Source of the DNA: JAWKWA01 sp041397765
GTDB lineage: Bacteria; Pseudomonadota; Alphaproteobacteria; Rhizobiales; Hyphomicrobiaceae
DNA: 64,000 nt
Direction: 5' to 3'
NCBI GenBank assembly: GCA_041397765.1
Contig: JAWKWA010000010.1
Span: 102,192 to 166,191, forward strand
Position numbers and translations under genes: made by a program. Below, piece by piece: positions 34,226 through 42,863 of the stretch. Numbering within the stretch: the first letter of the stretch is position 1; every line of letters starts with the position of its first letter. The notes below the pieces were generated by a model. That model did no database searches. It saw only the letters and a list, made by a program, of their open reading frames with translations, and was not told where the DNA came from.

Positions 34226-36150
34226 TGACCCGCTCCAATCTGCAGATGGCCAGCGACGGAGACGACATGGCGGAGGCGATGGGCGGACCTTCGGGCGCCG
34301 AGGCCGAGAGCAGCCAGGGGCTGCTCAAATTCCTCACCTGCGGCAGCGTCGACGACGGCAAGAGCACGCTGATCGGGCGGCTTCTCTATGATGCGCAGAA
34401 TGTCATGGAGGACCAGCTCGCCGGCCTCAAGACCGACAGCCGCAAGTTCGGCACGACCGGCGAGGACATCGATCTTGCGCTGCTCGTCGACGGTCTGCAG
34501 GCCGAGCGCGAGCAGGGCATCACCATCGACGTGGCGTTCCGCTATTTCCAGACCGCCAAGCGCAAGTTCATCGTCGCCGACACGCCCGGCCACGAGCAGT
34601 ACACGCGCAACATGGCGACGGGCGCCTCGGTCTCCGATCTCGCGATCATCCTGATCGACGCCCGCAAAGGTGTGCTGACGCAGACGCGCCGGCATTCGTG
34701 CATCGTGCATCTGCTCGGCATTCCCCAGGTCGTCGTCGCCGTCAACAAGATGGATCTGGTCGACTATTCGAGCGAGCGGTTCGCCGAGATCGAGCGCGAC
34801 TATCGCGCCTTTGCCGGCCAGCTCGGTCTGCAGAACATCATTTGCATCCCGGTCTCGGCGCGCAACGGCGACAATGTCATCGGACGCGGCGAGCGCATGC
34901 CCTGGTATGCCGGGCCGACGCTGCTCGACCATCTCGAGACGGTCGACGTCGAGGGCGGGCGCGCGCCCGGCCCTCTGCGCTTCCCCGTGCAGTGGGTCAA
35001 CCGTCCGCACCAGAATTTCCGCGGCTTCTCGGGCACGCTCGTCGGCGGCTCGGTGAAGCCCGGCGACGAGATCGTGGTGCTGCCCTCGGCGCGCACCAGC
35101 CGTGTCACCGGCGTCGTCACGCAGGACGGCAATCTCGACGAGGCGCGAGCGGGCGACGCCGTCACGCTGACGCTCGCCGACGAGGTCGACATCAGCCGCG
35201 GCGATGTCATCGCCGGGATGGAGTCGCGCCCCGACGTCGCCGACCAGGCGGCCGCCAACCTCATCTGGATGTCCGAGGAGCACCTCTTCCCGGGCCGCCC
35301 CTATCTCATCAAGTGCGGCACGCAATGGGCGACGGCGACGGTGACGGCGCTGAAGCATAAGATCAACGTCGACAATCTCGATCACATCGCCGGCAAGGAG
35401 CTGGCGCTGAACGAGGTCGGTGTCGTCAATCTGTCGTTCTCCAAGCCGATGGTGTTCGATCCCTACGAGCAGAACCGCGACATGGGCGGTTTCATTCTCG
35501 TCGACCGGATCAGCTACAACACGGTCGGCGCCGGCATGCTGCAGTTCCCGTTGCGGCGTGCGACCAACATCCACTGGCAGGCGCTTTCGGTCGATCGGCA
35601 GGCGCGCGCCTCGCAGAAGGGACAGAAGGCCTGCTGCCTCTGGTTCACCGGGCTTTCGGGATCGGGCAAGTCGACGGTCGCCAATCTGCTCGAGAAGCGG
35701 CTGCACGCGCTCGGCCGGCACACCTACATTCTCGATGGCGACAATGTCCGTCATGGGCTCAACCGCGATCTCGGCTTCACCGATGTCGACCGCGTTGAGA
35801 ACATCCGGCGTGTCGGCGAGGTGGCGCGGCTGATGGCCGATGCCGGCCTCATCGTCCTCGTCTCCTTCATCTCGCCGTTCCGCGCCGAGCGGCGCATGGC
35901 ACGCGATCTGTTCCCCGAGGGCGAGTTCCTCGAGGTGTTCGTCGATACGCCGATCGAGATCTGCGAGCAGCGCGACCCCAAGGGCCTCTACAAGAAGGCG
36001 CGCGCCGGCGACATCAGCAACTTCACCGGCATCAGCTCGCCCTACGAGCCGCCGGAGCACGCCGAGATCCGGCTCGACGGCGGACACGAGGCGGCCGAGG
36101 CGCTGATGGAGCGCATCGTGAAGGATCTCGAGGCGCGCGGCGTCATCTGA
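34225..36150 (+). CDS. cysNC: Bifunctional sulfate adenylyltransferase subunit 1 / APS kinase (CysNC)
   Basis: 641 residues. The N-terminal GTPase has G1 CGSVDDGKSTLIGRLL (about 36), DTPGHEQYTRNM (about 118) and NKMDLVDY (about 173). A beta-barrel region follows with FRGFSGTLVGGSVKPGDEI. The C-terminal APS kinase domain starts near 470, with P-loop FTGLSGSGKSTVANLLEKR and DGDNVRHGLNRDLGF. The protein drives APS formation by GTP hydrolysis and phosphorylates APS to PAPS. Without an adjacent reductase gene, PAPS may feed sulfotransferases such as the one at 11.8 kb, as NodPQ does in rhizobia. That link is inference. Confidence 0.97.
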   Translation: MTRSNLQMASDGDDMAEAMGGPSGAEAESSQGLLKFLTCGSVDDGKSTLIGRLLYDAQNVMEDQLAGLKTDSRKFGTTGEDIDLALLVDGLQAEREQGITIDVAFRYFQTAKRKFIVADTPGHEQYTRNMATGASVSDLAIILIDARKGVLTQTRRHSCIVHLLGIPQVVVAVNKMDLVDYSSERFAEIERDYRAFAGQLGLQNIICIPVSARNGDNVIGRGERMPWYAGPTLLDHLETVDVEGGRAPGPLRFPVQWVNRPHQNFRGFSGTLVGGSVKPGDEIVVLPSARTSRVTGVVTQDGNLDEARAGDAVTLTLADEVDISRGDVIAGMESRPDVADQAAANLIWMSEEHLFPGRPYLIKCGTQWATATVTALKHKINVDNLDHIAGKELALNEVGVVNLSFSKPMVFDPYEQNRDMGGFILVDRISYNTVGAGMLQFPLRRATNIHWQALSVDRQARASQKGQKACCLWFTGLSGSGKSTVANLLEKRLHALGRHTYILDGDNVRHGLNRDLGFTDVDRVENIRRVGEVARLMADAGLIVLVSFISPFRAERRMARDLFPEGEFLEVFVDTPIEICEQRDPKGLYKKARAGDISNFTGISSPYEPPEHAEIRLDGGHEAAEALMERIVKDLEARGVI

Positions 36151-36185
36151 GCCCGAATGGTCGTGAGCGCGTCCCGCGGCCCCGC

Positions 36186-37385
36186 TCACGGCTCGTTGCG
36201 GGCGAGGCTGCGCTCGGCGATCATGCGCCCGATCGGCAGTGCGGAGGTCGCTGCCGGCGAGGGCGCGTTGCAGACGTGCAGCATCCGCGCCGTCTCGGCG
36301 AACAGGAAGTCGTGCACCATGGTGCCGTCCGACGTCACCGCCTGGGCGCGGATGCCGGCCTCCTCGGGCTGCAGATCCGCGAGCGTGAGGTCCGGACAGT
36401 ATTTCCGGCAGGCCTCCAGATAGCGGCGGCGCGACAGCGAATTGCCCATCTCGACGATCCCCGAGCGCCAATGCGCGGCGGCGAGCCGCCAGAAGCCGCG
36501 ATGACCAAAGGTCGCGAGCGCATCGGCGATGTCGAGCGAGCCCTTGCCATAGCCCTCGCGCGCAAAGCCGAGTACGGCGTTCGGGCCGACGGTCACGCCG
36601 CCATCGACCATGCGCGTCAGATGGATGCCGAGGAAGGGAAGCGCCGGATCGGGCACCGGGTAGATGAGGTGTCGGACGACGTCGTTGCGGTGCGCCGGCA
36701 GGCGGTAGTATTCGCCGCGGAACGGCACGATGCGGAAGTCGGTCGCGAGCCCGGCCATGCGTGCGAGCCGGTCGGACTGCAGGCCGCCGCAGCAGACGAG
36801 GCGGCGCGCGCTGATGCGGCGTGCGGACGTCTCGATCGCGACGGCATCGCCGGTCTCGCGAATGGCGGTCACCGCCTCGCCGAGCACGATCTCGCCGCCC
36901 GCCTTCTCGACGAGCTCGCCCATCACGCGACAGATGGCCGGATAGTCGGCGATGCCGGTCGAGGGCACGAGGATCGCACCCTTTCCGGTGATCGCGGGCT
37001 CCAGGCGGCGGAGCTCGGCGGCGTCGAGCACGTCGATGTCGATGCGGTTGTCGCTGGCGCGGCCGACGAGCGCCTTCATGCGCGCAAGCTCGGCATCGTC
37101 GGTTGCGACGATCAGCTTGCCGCACACCTCGTGGCGTATGCCGTGGGCGGCGCAGAACTCCTTGGTGGCCGCCGCACCCTTGCGGCAGAGCTCGGCCTTC
37201 AGGCTGCCCGGCTGGTAGTAGATGCCGGCATGGATGACGCCGCTGTTGTGGCCGGTCTGGTGCGCGGCGAGCCGGTTCTCCTTTTCGATGAGGACGAGAC
37301 GCGCGCCCGGCCTCAGCTCGATGAGGCTGAGTGCGGTGGCGAGGCCGACGATGCCGCCGCCGACGATACCGAAGTCGTAGATCAT
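36186..37385 (-). CDS. lhgO: L-2-hydroxyglutarate oxidase (LhgO)
   Basis: 399 residues, FAD-dependent DAO-fold enzyme. The dinucleotide motif is FGIVGGGIVGLATALSL (residues 5-21). AAHQTGHNSGVIHAGIYYQPG, GKLIVATDD, IVPFRGEYYRL and FLGIHLTRMVDGGVTVGPNA are diagnostic for LhgO/YgaF. It oxidises L-2-hydroxyglutarate to 2-oxoglutarate, passing electrons to the quinone pool, which removes a toxic by-product of malate and lactate dehydrogenases. The start at 37385 gives MIYDFGIVGGG; longer in-frame starts add unlikely sequence. It converges on cysNC, with a 35-bp gap. Confidence 0.94.
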   Translation of the reverse strand: MIYDFGIVGGGIVGLATALSLIELRPGARLVLIEKENRLAAHQTGHNSGVIHAGIYYQPGSLKAELCRKGAAATKEFCAAHGIRHEVCGKLIVATDDAELARMKALVGRASDNRIDIDVLDAAELRRLEPAITGKGAILVPSTGIADYPAICRVMGELVEKAGGEIVLGEAVTAIRETGDAVAIETSARRISARRLVCCGGLQSDRLARMAGLATDFRIVPFRGEYYRLPAHRNDVVRHLIYPVPDPALPFLGIHLTRMVDGGVTVGPNAVLGFAREGYGKGSLDIADALATFGHRGFWRLAAAHWRSGIVEMGNSLSRRRYLEACRKYCPDLTLADLQPEEAGIRAQAVTSDGTMVHDFLFAETARMLHVCNAPSPAATSALPIGRMIAERSLARNEP

Positions 37386-37579
37386 GGCGCACCTGTCGCT
37401 GGAGAACGCGCGCCATGATGTGGCGGGCGCGGCGCGGCGCGTCAATGGCTGTGAGGAGGCGCTTCGGCGCAGTCCCTCCCCGTTACGGTCCGTCAATGAA
37501 GCAGGCGCATTGTTCTCCGCGGGCGAGCAAGCATGCGGATGGTAATAAACGCAATTTTCACCAAATACCGTCGGGTTCG

Positions 37580-37608
37580 TTGAAGTTAATTCGCCGGTAG
37601 TGTTTATT
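37580..37608 (+). promoter_or_regulatory. Candidate promoter of the TadE-like gene pair
   Basis: TTGAAG (37580-37585), a 17-bp spacer and TTTATT (37603-37608), inside a locally AT-rich patch 76 bp upstream of the first TadE-like gene. Each hexamer matches four of six consensus bases. Confidence 0.4.
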
Positions 37609-37683
37609 TCCGATTGTCGTGGGGTAAGAAAGGTCGAGGCGCGCGTCCAGCACGTCCGGCAGAAACCAGAGAGGCATCAAGTC

Positions 37684-38280
37684 ATGCGTGGCCCGCATCC
37701 CGCAAGACCCGCCATCGCTCGATCGTTCGTCGCGCGCAAGCTCGCAGCGCTGAAGCGTGACGACAACGGCTTCACGGCCGTCGAGTTCGCGATGGTGATC
37801 GGTCCGTTCCTCGCGCTCCTGTTCGCCATCATGGAGGTGGCGCTGCTCTATTTCGGCACCTTCTCGGTCGAGAACGCCATGGAGCAGGCCGCGCGCAAGA
37901 TCCGCACCGGCGAGGCGCAGACCGCCGGCTTCAATACCTCCGACTTCAAGGACGAGGTCTGCTCGAAGCTGCCGGCCTTCATGGATTGCGACTCGCGGCT
38001 CTTCGTCGATGTGCGCTCGTTCGACGATTTCGCCAGCGCGGCGGCTGTGCCACTCAATCCGATCGACGACGAGGGCGAGTTCCGGCCCGGCTCGCAGAAC
38101 TTCTCGATGGGCGACGGCAGCGAGGTGGTTCTCGTCACCGTCTACTACAACTGGCAGCTCTTCGCCTCGTTTCCCAATCTCGGCCTCGGTCTCGGCAATG
38201 TGAAAGCCGGTCGCCATCAGGGCAACCGCGTGATCATCGCCTCCACGGCCTTCCGCAACGAGCCGTTCAGCGCCGATTGA
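37684..38280 (+). CDS. TadE/TadG family pilus assembly protein
   Basis: 198 residues. After a basic N-terminus (LAALKRDDNG) comes the prepilin-like TadE segment FTAVEFAMVIGPFLALLFAI (about 36-55), where the glutamate follows the processing-site glycine as in pseudopilins. The rest is periplasmic, with two cysteines (CSKLPAFMDC) and an Asp/Ser-rich stretch. TadE-like pseudopilins help assemble Flp/Tad adhesive pili. It is followed after 58 bp by a second TadE-like gene. The core tad genes are not in the window. Confidence 0.88.
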   Translation: MRGPHPARPAIARSFVARKLAALKRDDNGFTAVEFAMVIGPFLALLFAIMEVALLYFGTFSVENAMEQAARKIRTGEAQTAGFNTSDFKDEVCSKLPAFMDCDSRLFVDVRSFDDFASAAAVPLNPIDDEGEFRPGSQNFSMGDGSEVVLVTVYYNWQLFASFPNLGLGLGNVKAGRHQGNRVIIASTAFRNEPFSAD

Positions 38281-38338
38281 GTTGGCCGTCTCCGCGCCAT
38301 CGCAAAGACCGCACACATCGCCTCAGAGGTTCCGCGTC

Positions 38339-38911
38339 ATGTCCGTCAAGTCAAAGCTCTCGAAGCGTCTCTGCCGCGCGCTTCTGCCCGTCAAGCGGCT
38401 CGGCCGCGATCGCGAGGGTTTCGCCGCCGTCGAGTTCGCGATGATCGTGCCGATCATGGTGGTGATGTTCCTCGGCTCGGTCGAGTTCACCGAAGCCCTG
38501 TCGGTCGACCGCCGTGTCACGGCGATCGCCAGTGCCACCGCCGATCTCGTCGCGCAGAGCGAGGAGGTCTCGACCAGCGACCTGCAGGACATCATGCAGA
38601 TCGCCAATTCACTGCTGAACGGCGTCGGCGACGTCGCCGACCTGCGCGTGACGATCATCTCCGTCTCGTCCGACGACGAAGGCAATGTCACGGTCGACTG
38701 GAGCTACGGCAACCGCCAGGACAATCCTGTCGCCACCGGCTCCAGCTATTCCGATCTTCCCGTCGGCCTGCTCGCCAACAACGAGAGCGTGATCGTCTCG
38801 ACGGTCACCTACCGTTTCACGCCGAAGATCTCGCACTTCATCACCGGGCGGATCAACCTGTCGGAGACGTTCTACCTCCGGCCGCGCCACAACACCGTCA
38901 ACCGGGTCTGA
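38339..38911 (+). CDS. TadE/TadG family pilus assembly protein
   Basis: 190 residues, start behind AGAGG. The same layout as its neighbour: basic N-terminus ending GRDREG, prepilin-like segment FAAVEFAMIVPIMVVMFLGS (about 28-47), then a periplasmic part rich in Ser, Thr and Val (RVTIISVSSDDEGNVTVDW). With the upstream gene it forms a pair of minor pseudopilins. A hairpin at 38964-38991 follows. A role in Flp pili is from family knowledge. Confidence 0.88.
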   Translation: MSVKSKLSKRLCRALLPVKRLGRDREGFAAVEFAMIVPIMVVMFLGSVEFTEALSVDRRVTAIASATADLVAQSEEVSTSDLQDIMQIANSLLNGVGDVADLRVTIISVSSDDEGNVTVDWSYGNRQDNPVATGSSYSDLPVGLLANNESVIVSTVTYRFTPKISHFITGRINLSETFYLRPRHNTVNRV

Positions 38912-38963
38912 GCGCAGACCACGCTCGCCAAGGTCTTTCGCGTGCACTCTCTCGCGTGCACAA

Positions 38964-38991
38964 CGCCCGTCGCGCAGCATCGCGGCGGGCG
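38964..38991 (+). terminator. Hairpin after the TadE-like gene pair
   Basis: An 11-bp stem CGCCCGTCGCG / CGCGGCGGGCG (one G-U pair) with a 6-base loop, 52 bp after the stop. It is followed by CTTCG without a real T-run, so termination may be Rho-assisted. Confidence 0.5.
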
Positions 38992-39100
38992 CTTCGCGTT
39001 CCGCTCCGGAGGTGCTCGGATCGCCGCCCGAATACGGCCATTTGAACATCGTTCATGACTTGCTGCGACTCTGTCCGCCAGAAACGGGGCAGTGCAGGCC

Positions 39101-39709
39101 ATGGCACGTCGTCAGGAGCAGGGATCGAAGGCGCTCGGCGAGATCATTCTTGCCGCGGGCGAGGAGATCGTCGCCGAGGCCGGGCTGAAGGGCCTCAGCG
39201 CCCGCGAGATCGCGCGGCGCATCGGCTATTCGCCGGGCACGATCTACAATGTGTTCGACAATCTCGACGAGGTCGTGCTGCGCATCGAGGCGGGCGTGCT
39301 CGACCGGCTCGATGCCGAGCTTGGCGCGACCGCGCCGGCCGGGCGCCCGCGGGACGACCTCGTCCGTCTCGGCCGCGCCTATCTCGCCTTCACGCATGCC
39401 AATGCGCGGCTCTGGAGCATGCTGTTCGAGCATACGCTGCCGGATGGTGCCGAGATCCCGGATTGGTATCGCATGCGGCTCGACCGGCTGCTCGCGCGTG
39501 TCGAGACGGCGATCGCGCCGTTGTTCGCGCATGGCGATCAGGCGCGTATCGGCGAGGCCGCGCGGGTGTTGTGGGCGGGCGTGCACGGCATCGCCTCGCT
39601 GTCGGTCGCCGACAAGCTGACGATCATCACGCGCGTTCCAGCACGCGACATGATCGACAACCTCATCACGAACTATGTCGCGGGGCTCGCGACCAGTCAG
39701 GACGTCTGA
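39101..39709 (+). CDS. TetR/AcrR family transcriptional regulator (WHG-domain type)
   Basis: 202 residues from ATG 39101 (a GTG at 39092 adds three). The N-terminal helix-turn-helix reads AGLKGLSAREIARRIGYSPG TIYNVFDN (about residues 30-57), typical of TetR. The C-terminal half has LWAGVHGIASLSV, the WHG motif of the TetR_C_13-like group. The inducer is unknown. It is followed after 20 bp by the CDP-alcohol phosphatidyltransferase gene, so it probably controls, and is co-transcribed with, the lipid cluster. Confidence 0.9.
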   Translation: MARRQEQGSKALGEIILAAGEEIVAEAGLKGLSAREIARRIGYSPGTIYNVFDNLDEVVLRIEAGVLDRLDAELGATAPAGRPRDDLVRLGRAYLAFTHANARLWSMLFEHTLPDGAEIPDWYRMRLDRLLARVETAIAPLFAHGDQARIGEAARVLWAGVHGIASLSVADKLTIITRVPARDMIDNLITNYVAGLATSQDV

Positions 39710-39729
39710 AAGACCGGGAGCGATACGTC

Positions 39730-40341
39730 GTGGCCAGCCTCTATGACATCAAGCCGCGTTTCCAGGCACTGCTGCGACCCCGTGTCGAGCAGCTCGCCGA
39801 GGCCGGGGTGACGGCGAACGAGGTGACGCTCGCCGCGCTCGGCCTGTCGCTTGCCGAGGGCGTGCTGCTCTACCTCTTTGCCGGCGCGACGCTGCCGCTC
39901 CTGCTGCTGCCCGTCGTGCTTCTCGTCAGGATGGCGCTCAATGCGGTCGACGGCATGCTGGCGCGCGAGCATGACCAGGCCTCCAAGCTCGGCCTCTTCC
40001 TCAACGAGCTCAGCGACATGGTCTCTGATGCGGCGCTCTATCTGCCGCTGGCGCTCCATCCCGATTTCTCCGGACTGCTCGTTGCAGGCATCGTCGTGCT
40101 CGCGCTCGTCGGCGAGGCGGCCGGCCTCGCCGCGCAGTCGATCGGGGCCAGCCGGCGCTACGACGGACCGATGGGCAAGAGCGACCGCGCCCTCGCCTTC
40201 GGGGCGCTCGGCACGTTCAGCGCGCTCGGCCTGATCGGCTGGACCTTCGTCGCCGTCGCGCTCGCGCTCATGGCCGTGCTCCTTTGTCTCACCATCTGGA
40301 ACCGCGTCCGGGGTGCGCTCGCCGAGATCGGGGAGGCCTGA
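39730..40341 (+). CDS. CDP-alcohol phosphatidyltransferase family protein (YnbA-like)
   Basis: 203 residues from a GTG. A membrane enzyme with several hydrophobic segments. The CDP-alcohol motif reads DGMLAREHDQASKLGLFLNE followed by LSDMVSD: the pattern DGx2ARx8Gx3Dx3D is kept except that the first of the two late aspartates is Asn. The same substitution is, as I recall, usual in the YnbA-like subgroup. These enzymes transfer a phosphatidyl group from CDP-diacylglycerol to an alcohol. It is 2 bp upstream of a CdsA-like gene, an arrangement like E. coli ynbAB. The acceptor alcohol is unknown. Confidence 0.85.
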   Translation: MASLYDIKPRFQALLRPRVEQLAEAGVTANEVTLAALGLSLAEGVLLYLFAGATLPLLLLPVVLLVRMALNAVDGMLAREHDQASKLGLFLNELSDMVSDAALYLPLALHPDFSGLLVAGIVVLALVGEAAGLAAQSIGASRRYDGPMGKSDRALAFGALGTFSALGLIGWTFVAVALALMAVLLCLTIWNRVRGALAEIGEA

Positions 40342-40343
40342 GA

Positions 40344-41324
40344 ATGAACGGGCATCCTCTCGTCGATTGGCTCGCTGGCCTCGGCGGCCTGACGCCCGCG
40401 ACGGTCGTCGTGCTTGGCCTCGTCTATGCGCTCCTTGTCGTTGCGACCGTCGTCTCGGCGGCGATGATGAAGGGGCGGCCGGACGAGGGCGAGACGGAGC
40501 TCGAGCGGCGCGTGTCGTCCTGGTGGTGGATGATCCTCCTCATCACGCTGGCGCTCGCATCGGGCCGCTGCTGGGCCGTCGCCTTCTTCGCCTTCATCAG
40601 CTTCCTGGCGCTGAAGGAATATCTGTCGATCACCAGGACGCCGCGGGCCTATCGCCTCGTCCTGCTGCTCGTCTATGCCGCGATCCCGATCCAGGGCTGG
40701 CTCACCTACACCGCCTGGTACGGACTCTTCGTCATCTTCGTGCCGGTCTACATGTTCATCGTGCTGCCGACCGCGCTCGTGCTGTCGGGCGAGACGAAGG
40801 GATTCCTCGCCTCGGTCGGTACGCTGCACTGGGGGCTGATGACGACGGTCTACAGCGTCGGTCATGTCGGCTATCTGCTGGTGCTGCCGAAGGAGACGGG
40901 CGGGATCGCGGAAGGTGCGGGGCTCGTCGTCGCGCTGCTCGTGCTGACGGAGGCCAACGACGTCGCGCAGTACATCGCCGGCAAGAGCTTCGGCCGCCGC
41001 AAGATCGTGCCGAAAGTGAGCCCCGGCAAGACATGGGGCGGCTTTCTCGGCGGGCTCGTCGCGACGGCTGCCCTCGCGGCGGTGCTGATGCCGGTGCTGA
41101 CGCCGTTCGATGCGGCGGGGGGCGCGCTGACGGGCGGGCTGATCGCCATCGCCGGCTTCTTCGGCGATCTCACGGAATCGGCGCTGAAACGCGATCTCGG
41201 CCGCAAGGATTCAGGCAGCTGGATACCCGGGCACGGCGGCATCCTCGATCGCATCGACAGCCTGATCTTCACCGCGCCGCTGTTCCTGCATGTCCTGCGC
41301 TACTTCCACGCGCCCTATTGGTGA
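40344..41324 (+). CDS. Phosphatidate cytidylyltransferase, CdsA family (YnbB-like)
   Basis: 326 residues, polytopic membrane protein with about eight helices. The C-terminal CdsA signature is present: KVSPGKTWGGFLGGLVATA and FFGDLTESALKRDLGRKDSG, then PGHGGILDRIDSLIF. It makes CDP-diacylglycerol from CTP and phosphatidate. The position between a CDP-alcohol transferase and a PlsC-like acyltransferase suggests a dedicated supply for a special phospholipid. It is unlikely to be the only CdsA of the cell; that is inference. Confidence 0.9.
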   Translation: MNGHPLVDWLAGLGGLTPATVVVLGLVYALLVVATVVSAAMMKGRPDEGETELERRVSSWWWMILLITLALASGRCWAVAFFAFISFLALKEYLSITRTPRAYRLVLLLVYAAIPIQGWLTYTAWYGLFVIFVPVYMFIVLPTALVLSGETKGFLASVGTLHWGLMTTVYSVGHVGYLLVLPKETGGIAEGAGLVVALLVLTEANDVAQYIAGKSFGRRKIVPKVSPGKTWGGFLGGLVATAALAAVLMPVLTPFDAAGGALTGGLIAIAGFFGDLTESALKRDLGRKDSGSWIPGHGGILDRIDSLIFTAPLFLHVLRYFHAPYW

Positions 41325-41334
41325 GGCGGAGACC

Positions 41335-41994
41335 ATGCTCGCGCGCGTTCTCAAGGTGCTGTTCTTCGGCCTTCTCGTGAAGCCGGTCGTGCTCGTCGTC
41401 ATCGGGCTCAACATCACGCGGCGCAAGAGCCTGCCGCGGACGGGGCCGGCGATCATCGCCGCAAACCACAACAGCCATCTCGACACCATGGTGCTGATGT
41501 CGCTGTTTCCCCTGACGATGATCCATAGGGTCCGCCCGGTGGCGGCGGCCGACTACTTCCTCGCGACGCCGGCACGCTCCTGGTTCGTGCGGAACGTCAT
41601 CGGCATCATCCCGCTCGAGCGTCAGGTGGCGCGGGACGTGGCGACCGGCGCGGTCAAGGACCCGTTCGCCGAGCCGGTGAGGGCGCTGCAGCGAGGCGAC
41701 ATCATCATCATCTATCCCGAGGGCACGCGCGGCGCGCCGGAGACGCGCAAGGAGCTGAAGGCTGGAGTGGCGCGGCTCGTCAGCCAGGCACGATCGGTCT
41801 GGGTGACGCCGGTCTACCTGCACGGGCTCGGCAAGGCGCTGCCGAAGGGAAGCTGGATCCCGGTCCCGTTCTTCTGCGACGTGCTGGTCGGGAAGCGCTT
41901 CCGCTGGCCGGGCAGCCGGCTCGGCGTCATGGAGCGGTTGTCGGGCAGCTTCGACGAACTGGCGGCGGAGGGCCGGTTCGAGCCCTGGGAGTGA
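41335..41994 (+). CDS. 1-acyl-sn-glycerol-3-phosphate acyltransferase family (PlsC-like)
   Basis: 219 residues. One N-terminal hydrophobic segment, then the catalytic NHNSHLDTMV (H-x4-D, about residues 43-52), the glycerolphosphate-binding region FVRNVIGIIPLERQ and IIYPEGTRGAPE (about 122-133). This is the LPLAT fold that acylates lysophosphatidate. It lies 10 bp after the CdsA-like gene, completing a three-step set: phosphatidate, CDP-diacylglycerol, phosphatidyl-alcohol. An alpha/beta hydrolase gene converges from the other side. Confidence 0.92.
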   Translation: MLARVLKVLFFGLLVKPVVLVVIGLNITRRKSLPRTGPAIIAANHNSHLDTMVLMSLFPLTMIHRVRPVAAADYFLATPARSWFVRNVIGIIPLERQVARDVATGAVKDPFAEPVRALQRGDIIIIYPEGTRGAPETRKELKAGVARLVSQARSVWVTPVYLHGLGKALPKGSWIPVPFFCDVLVGKRFRWPGSRLGVMERLSGSFDELAAEGRFEPWE

Positions 41995-42030
41995 CGGCGG
42001 GCCGGCGCCCGCCGGGCGTGCCGCCGAGCC

Positions 42031-42852
42031 TCAGGGCAATGCCTTCACCCAGTCGCGCACCAGCTCGCGCGAGCCGAAATCGGCATGATAGACGTGGCCG
42101 GCCTCGGGATAGACGACGAGGCGCTTCGGCTCGGCCGCCGTCGCCGCCGCGAAGACGGCGCGGCCCATCTCGACGGGCACGATGTCGTCCCGCCCGCCGT
42201 GGATGACGAGGAGCGGCGCCTTCACCCGGCCGATGAAGTCCATGCTCCGATAGGAATCCTTCAAGAGCAGGCGCGCAGGCAACAGCGGATAGGACGCCTG
42301 GGCGAGATCTGCGATCGAAGTATAGGGCGCATCGAGGATCAAGCCGCCGACCTCGCGCGCCGCTGCAAGCTGCACGGCGATGCCGCTGCCGAGCGACTCG
42401 CCATAGAGCACGACATCGCGCGGGGCGACGCCGTGCTGCATCAGCCAGTCATGGGCGAGCCCGGCATCGGCGACATTCGCCCGCTCGCTGGGCGAGCCGC
42501 TCGAGCCCGAATAGCCGCGATAGGCGAGGATCAGGATGCCGAAGCCGACGCCGTGATAGGCCTTCACGCGGTCGTCGCGGTCGGCGAGATGGCCGGCATT
42601 GCCGTGCAGGTAGAGAAGGGTCTTCTGGCCCTTCCGCGGCGGACCCCACCAGGCGATCAGCGTCTCGCCGTCAGGCGTCTCGAGCCGCACCTCCTCGATG
42701 CCGGCAAGGCCGATCTCGGCAGGAGAGATATGGCGCGCGTCGGGGAAATAGAGGAAGCGGCGCTGGGCGAGATACATGCCCAGAACGACGATGAGATAGA
42801 GGCAGGCGAGCGCCGCGAGCCCCTTCCAGGCGACGGGCCAGAGCGCTCCCAT
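42031..42852 (-). CDS. Alpha/beta hydrolase (Bem46/ABHD13-like)
   Basis: 273 residues. One N-terminal membrane anchor (GLAALACLYLIVVLGMYLAQ, residues 10-29). HGNAGHLADRDD provides the oxyanion region. The nucleophile elbow is VVLYGESLGSGIAVQ (Ser near 134), the acid is in HGGRDDIVP and the histidine in EAGHVYHADF. Members are membrane-attached serine hydrolases of uncertain substrate. It converges on the lipid cluster, which resembles the hydrolase beside E. coli ynbAB, but the strand differs, so co-function is uncertain. Confidence 0.88.
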   Translation of the reverse strand: MGALWPVAWKGLAALACLYLIVVLGMYLAQRRFLYFPDARHISPAEIGLAGIEEVRLETPDGETLIAWWGPPRKGQKTLLYLHGNAGHLADRDDRVKAYHGVGFGILILAYRGYSGSSGSPSERANVADAGLAHDWLMQHGVAPRDVVLYGESLGSGIAVQLAAAREVGGLILDAPYTSIADLAQASYPLLPARLLLKDSYRSMDFIGRVKAPLLVIHGGRDDIVPVEMGRAVFAAATAAEPKRLVVYPEAGHVYHADFGSRELVRDWVKALP

Positions 42853-42863
42853 CGACCGGCCCG

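Noticed and set aside
39055..39729. Open frame joining the TetR region to the CDP-alcohol transferase
   Set aside because: It overlaps the TetR gene in another frame; the transferase start at the GTG 39730 fits family length.
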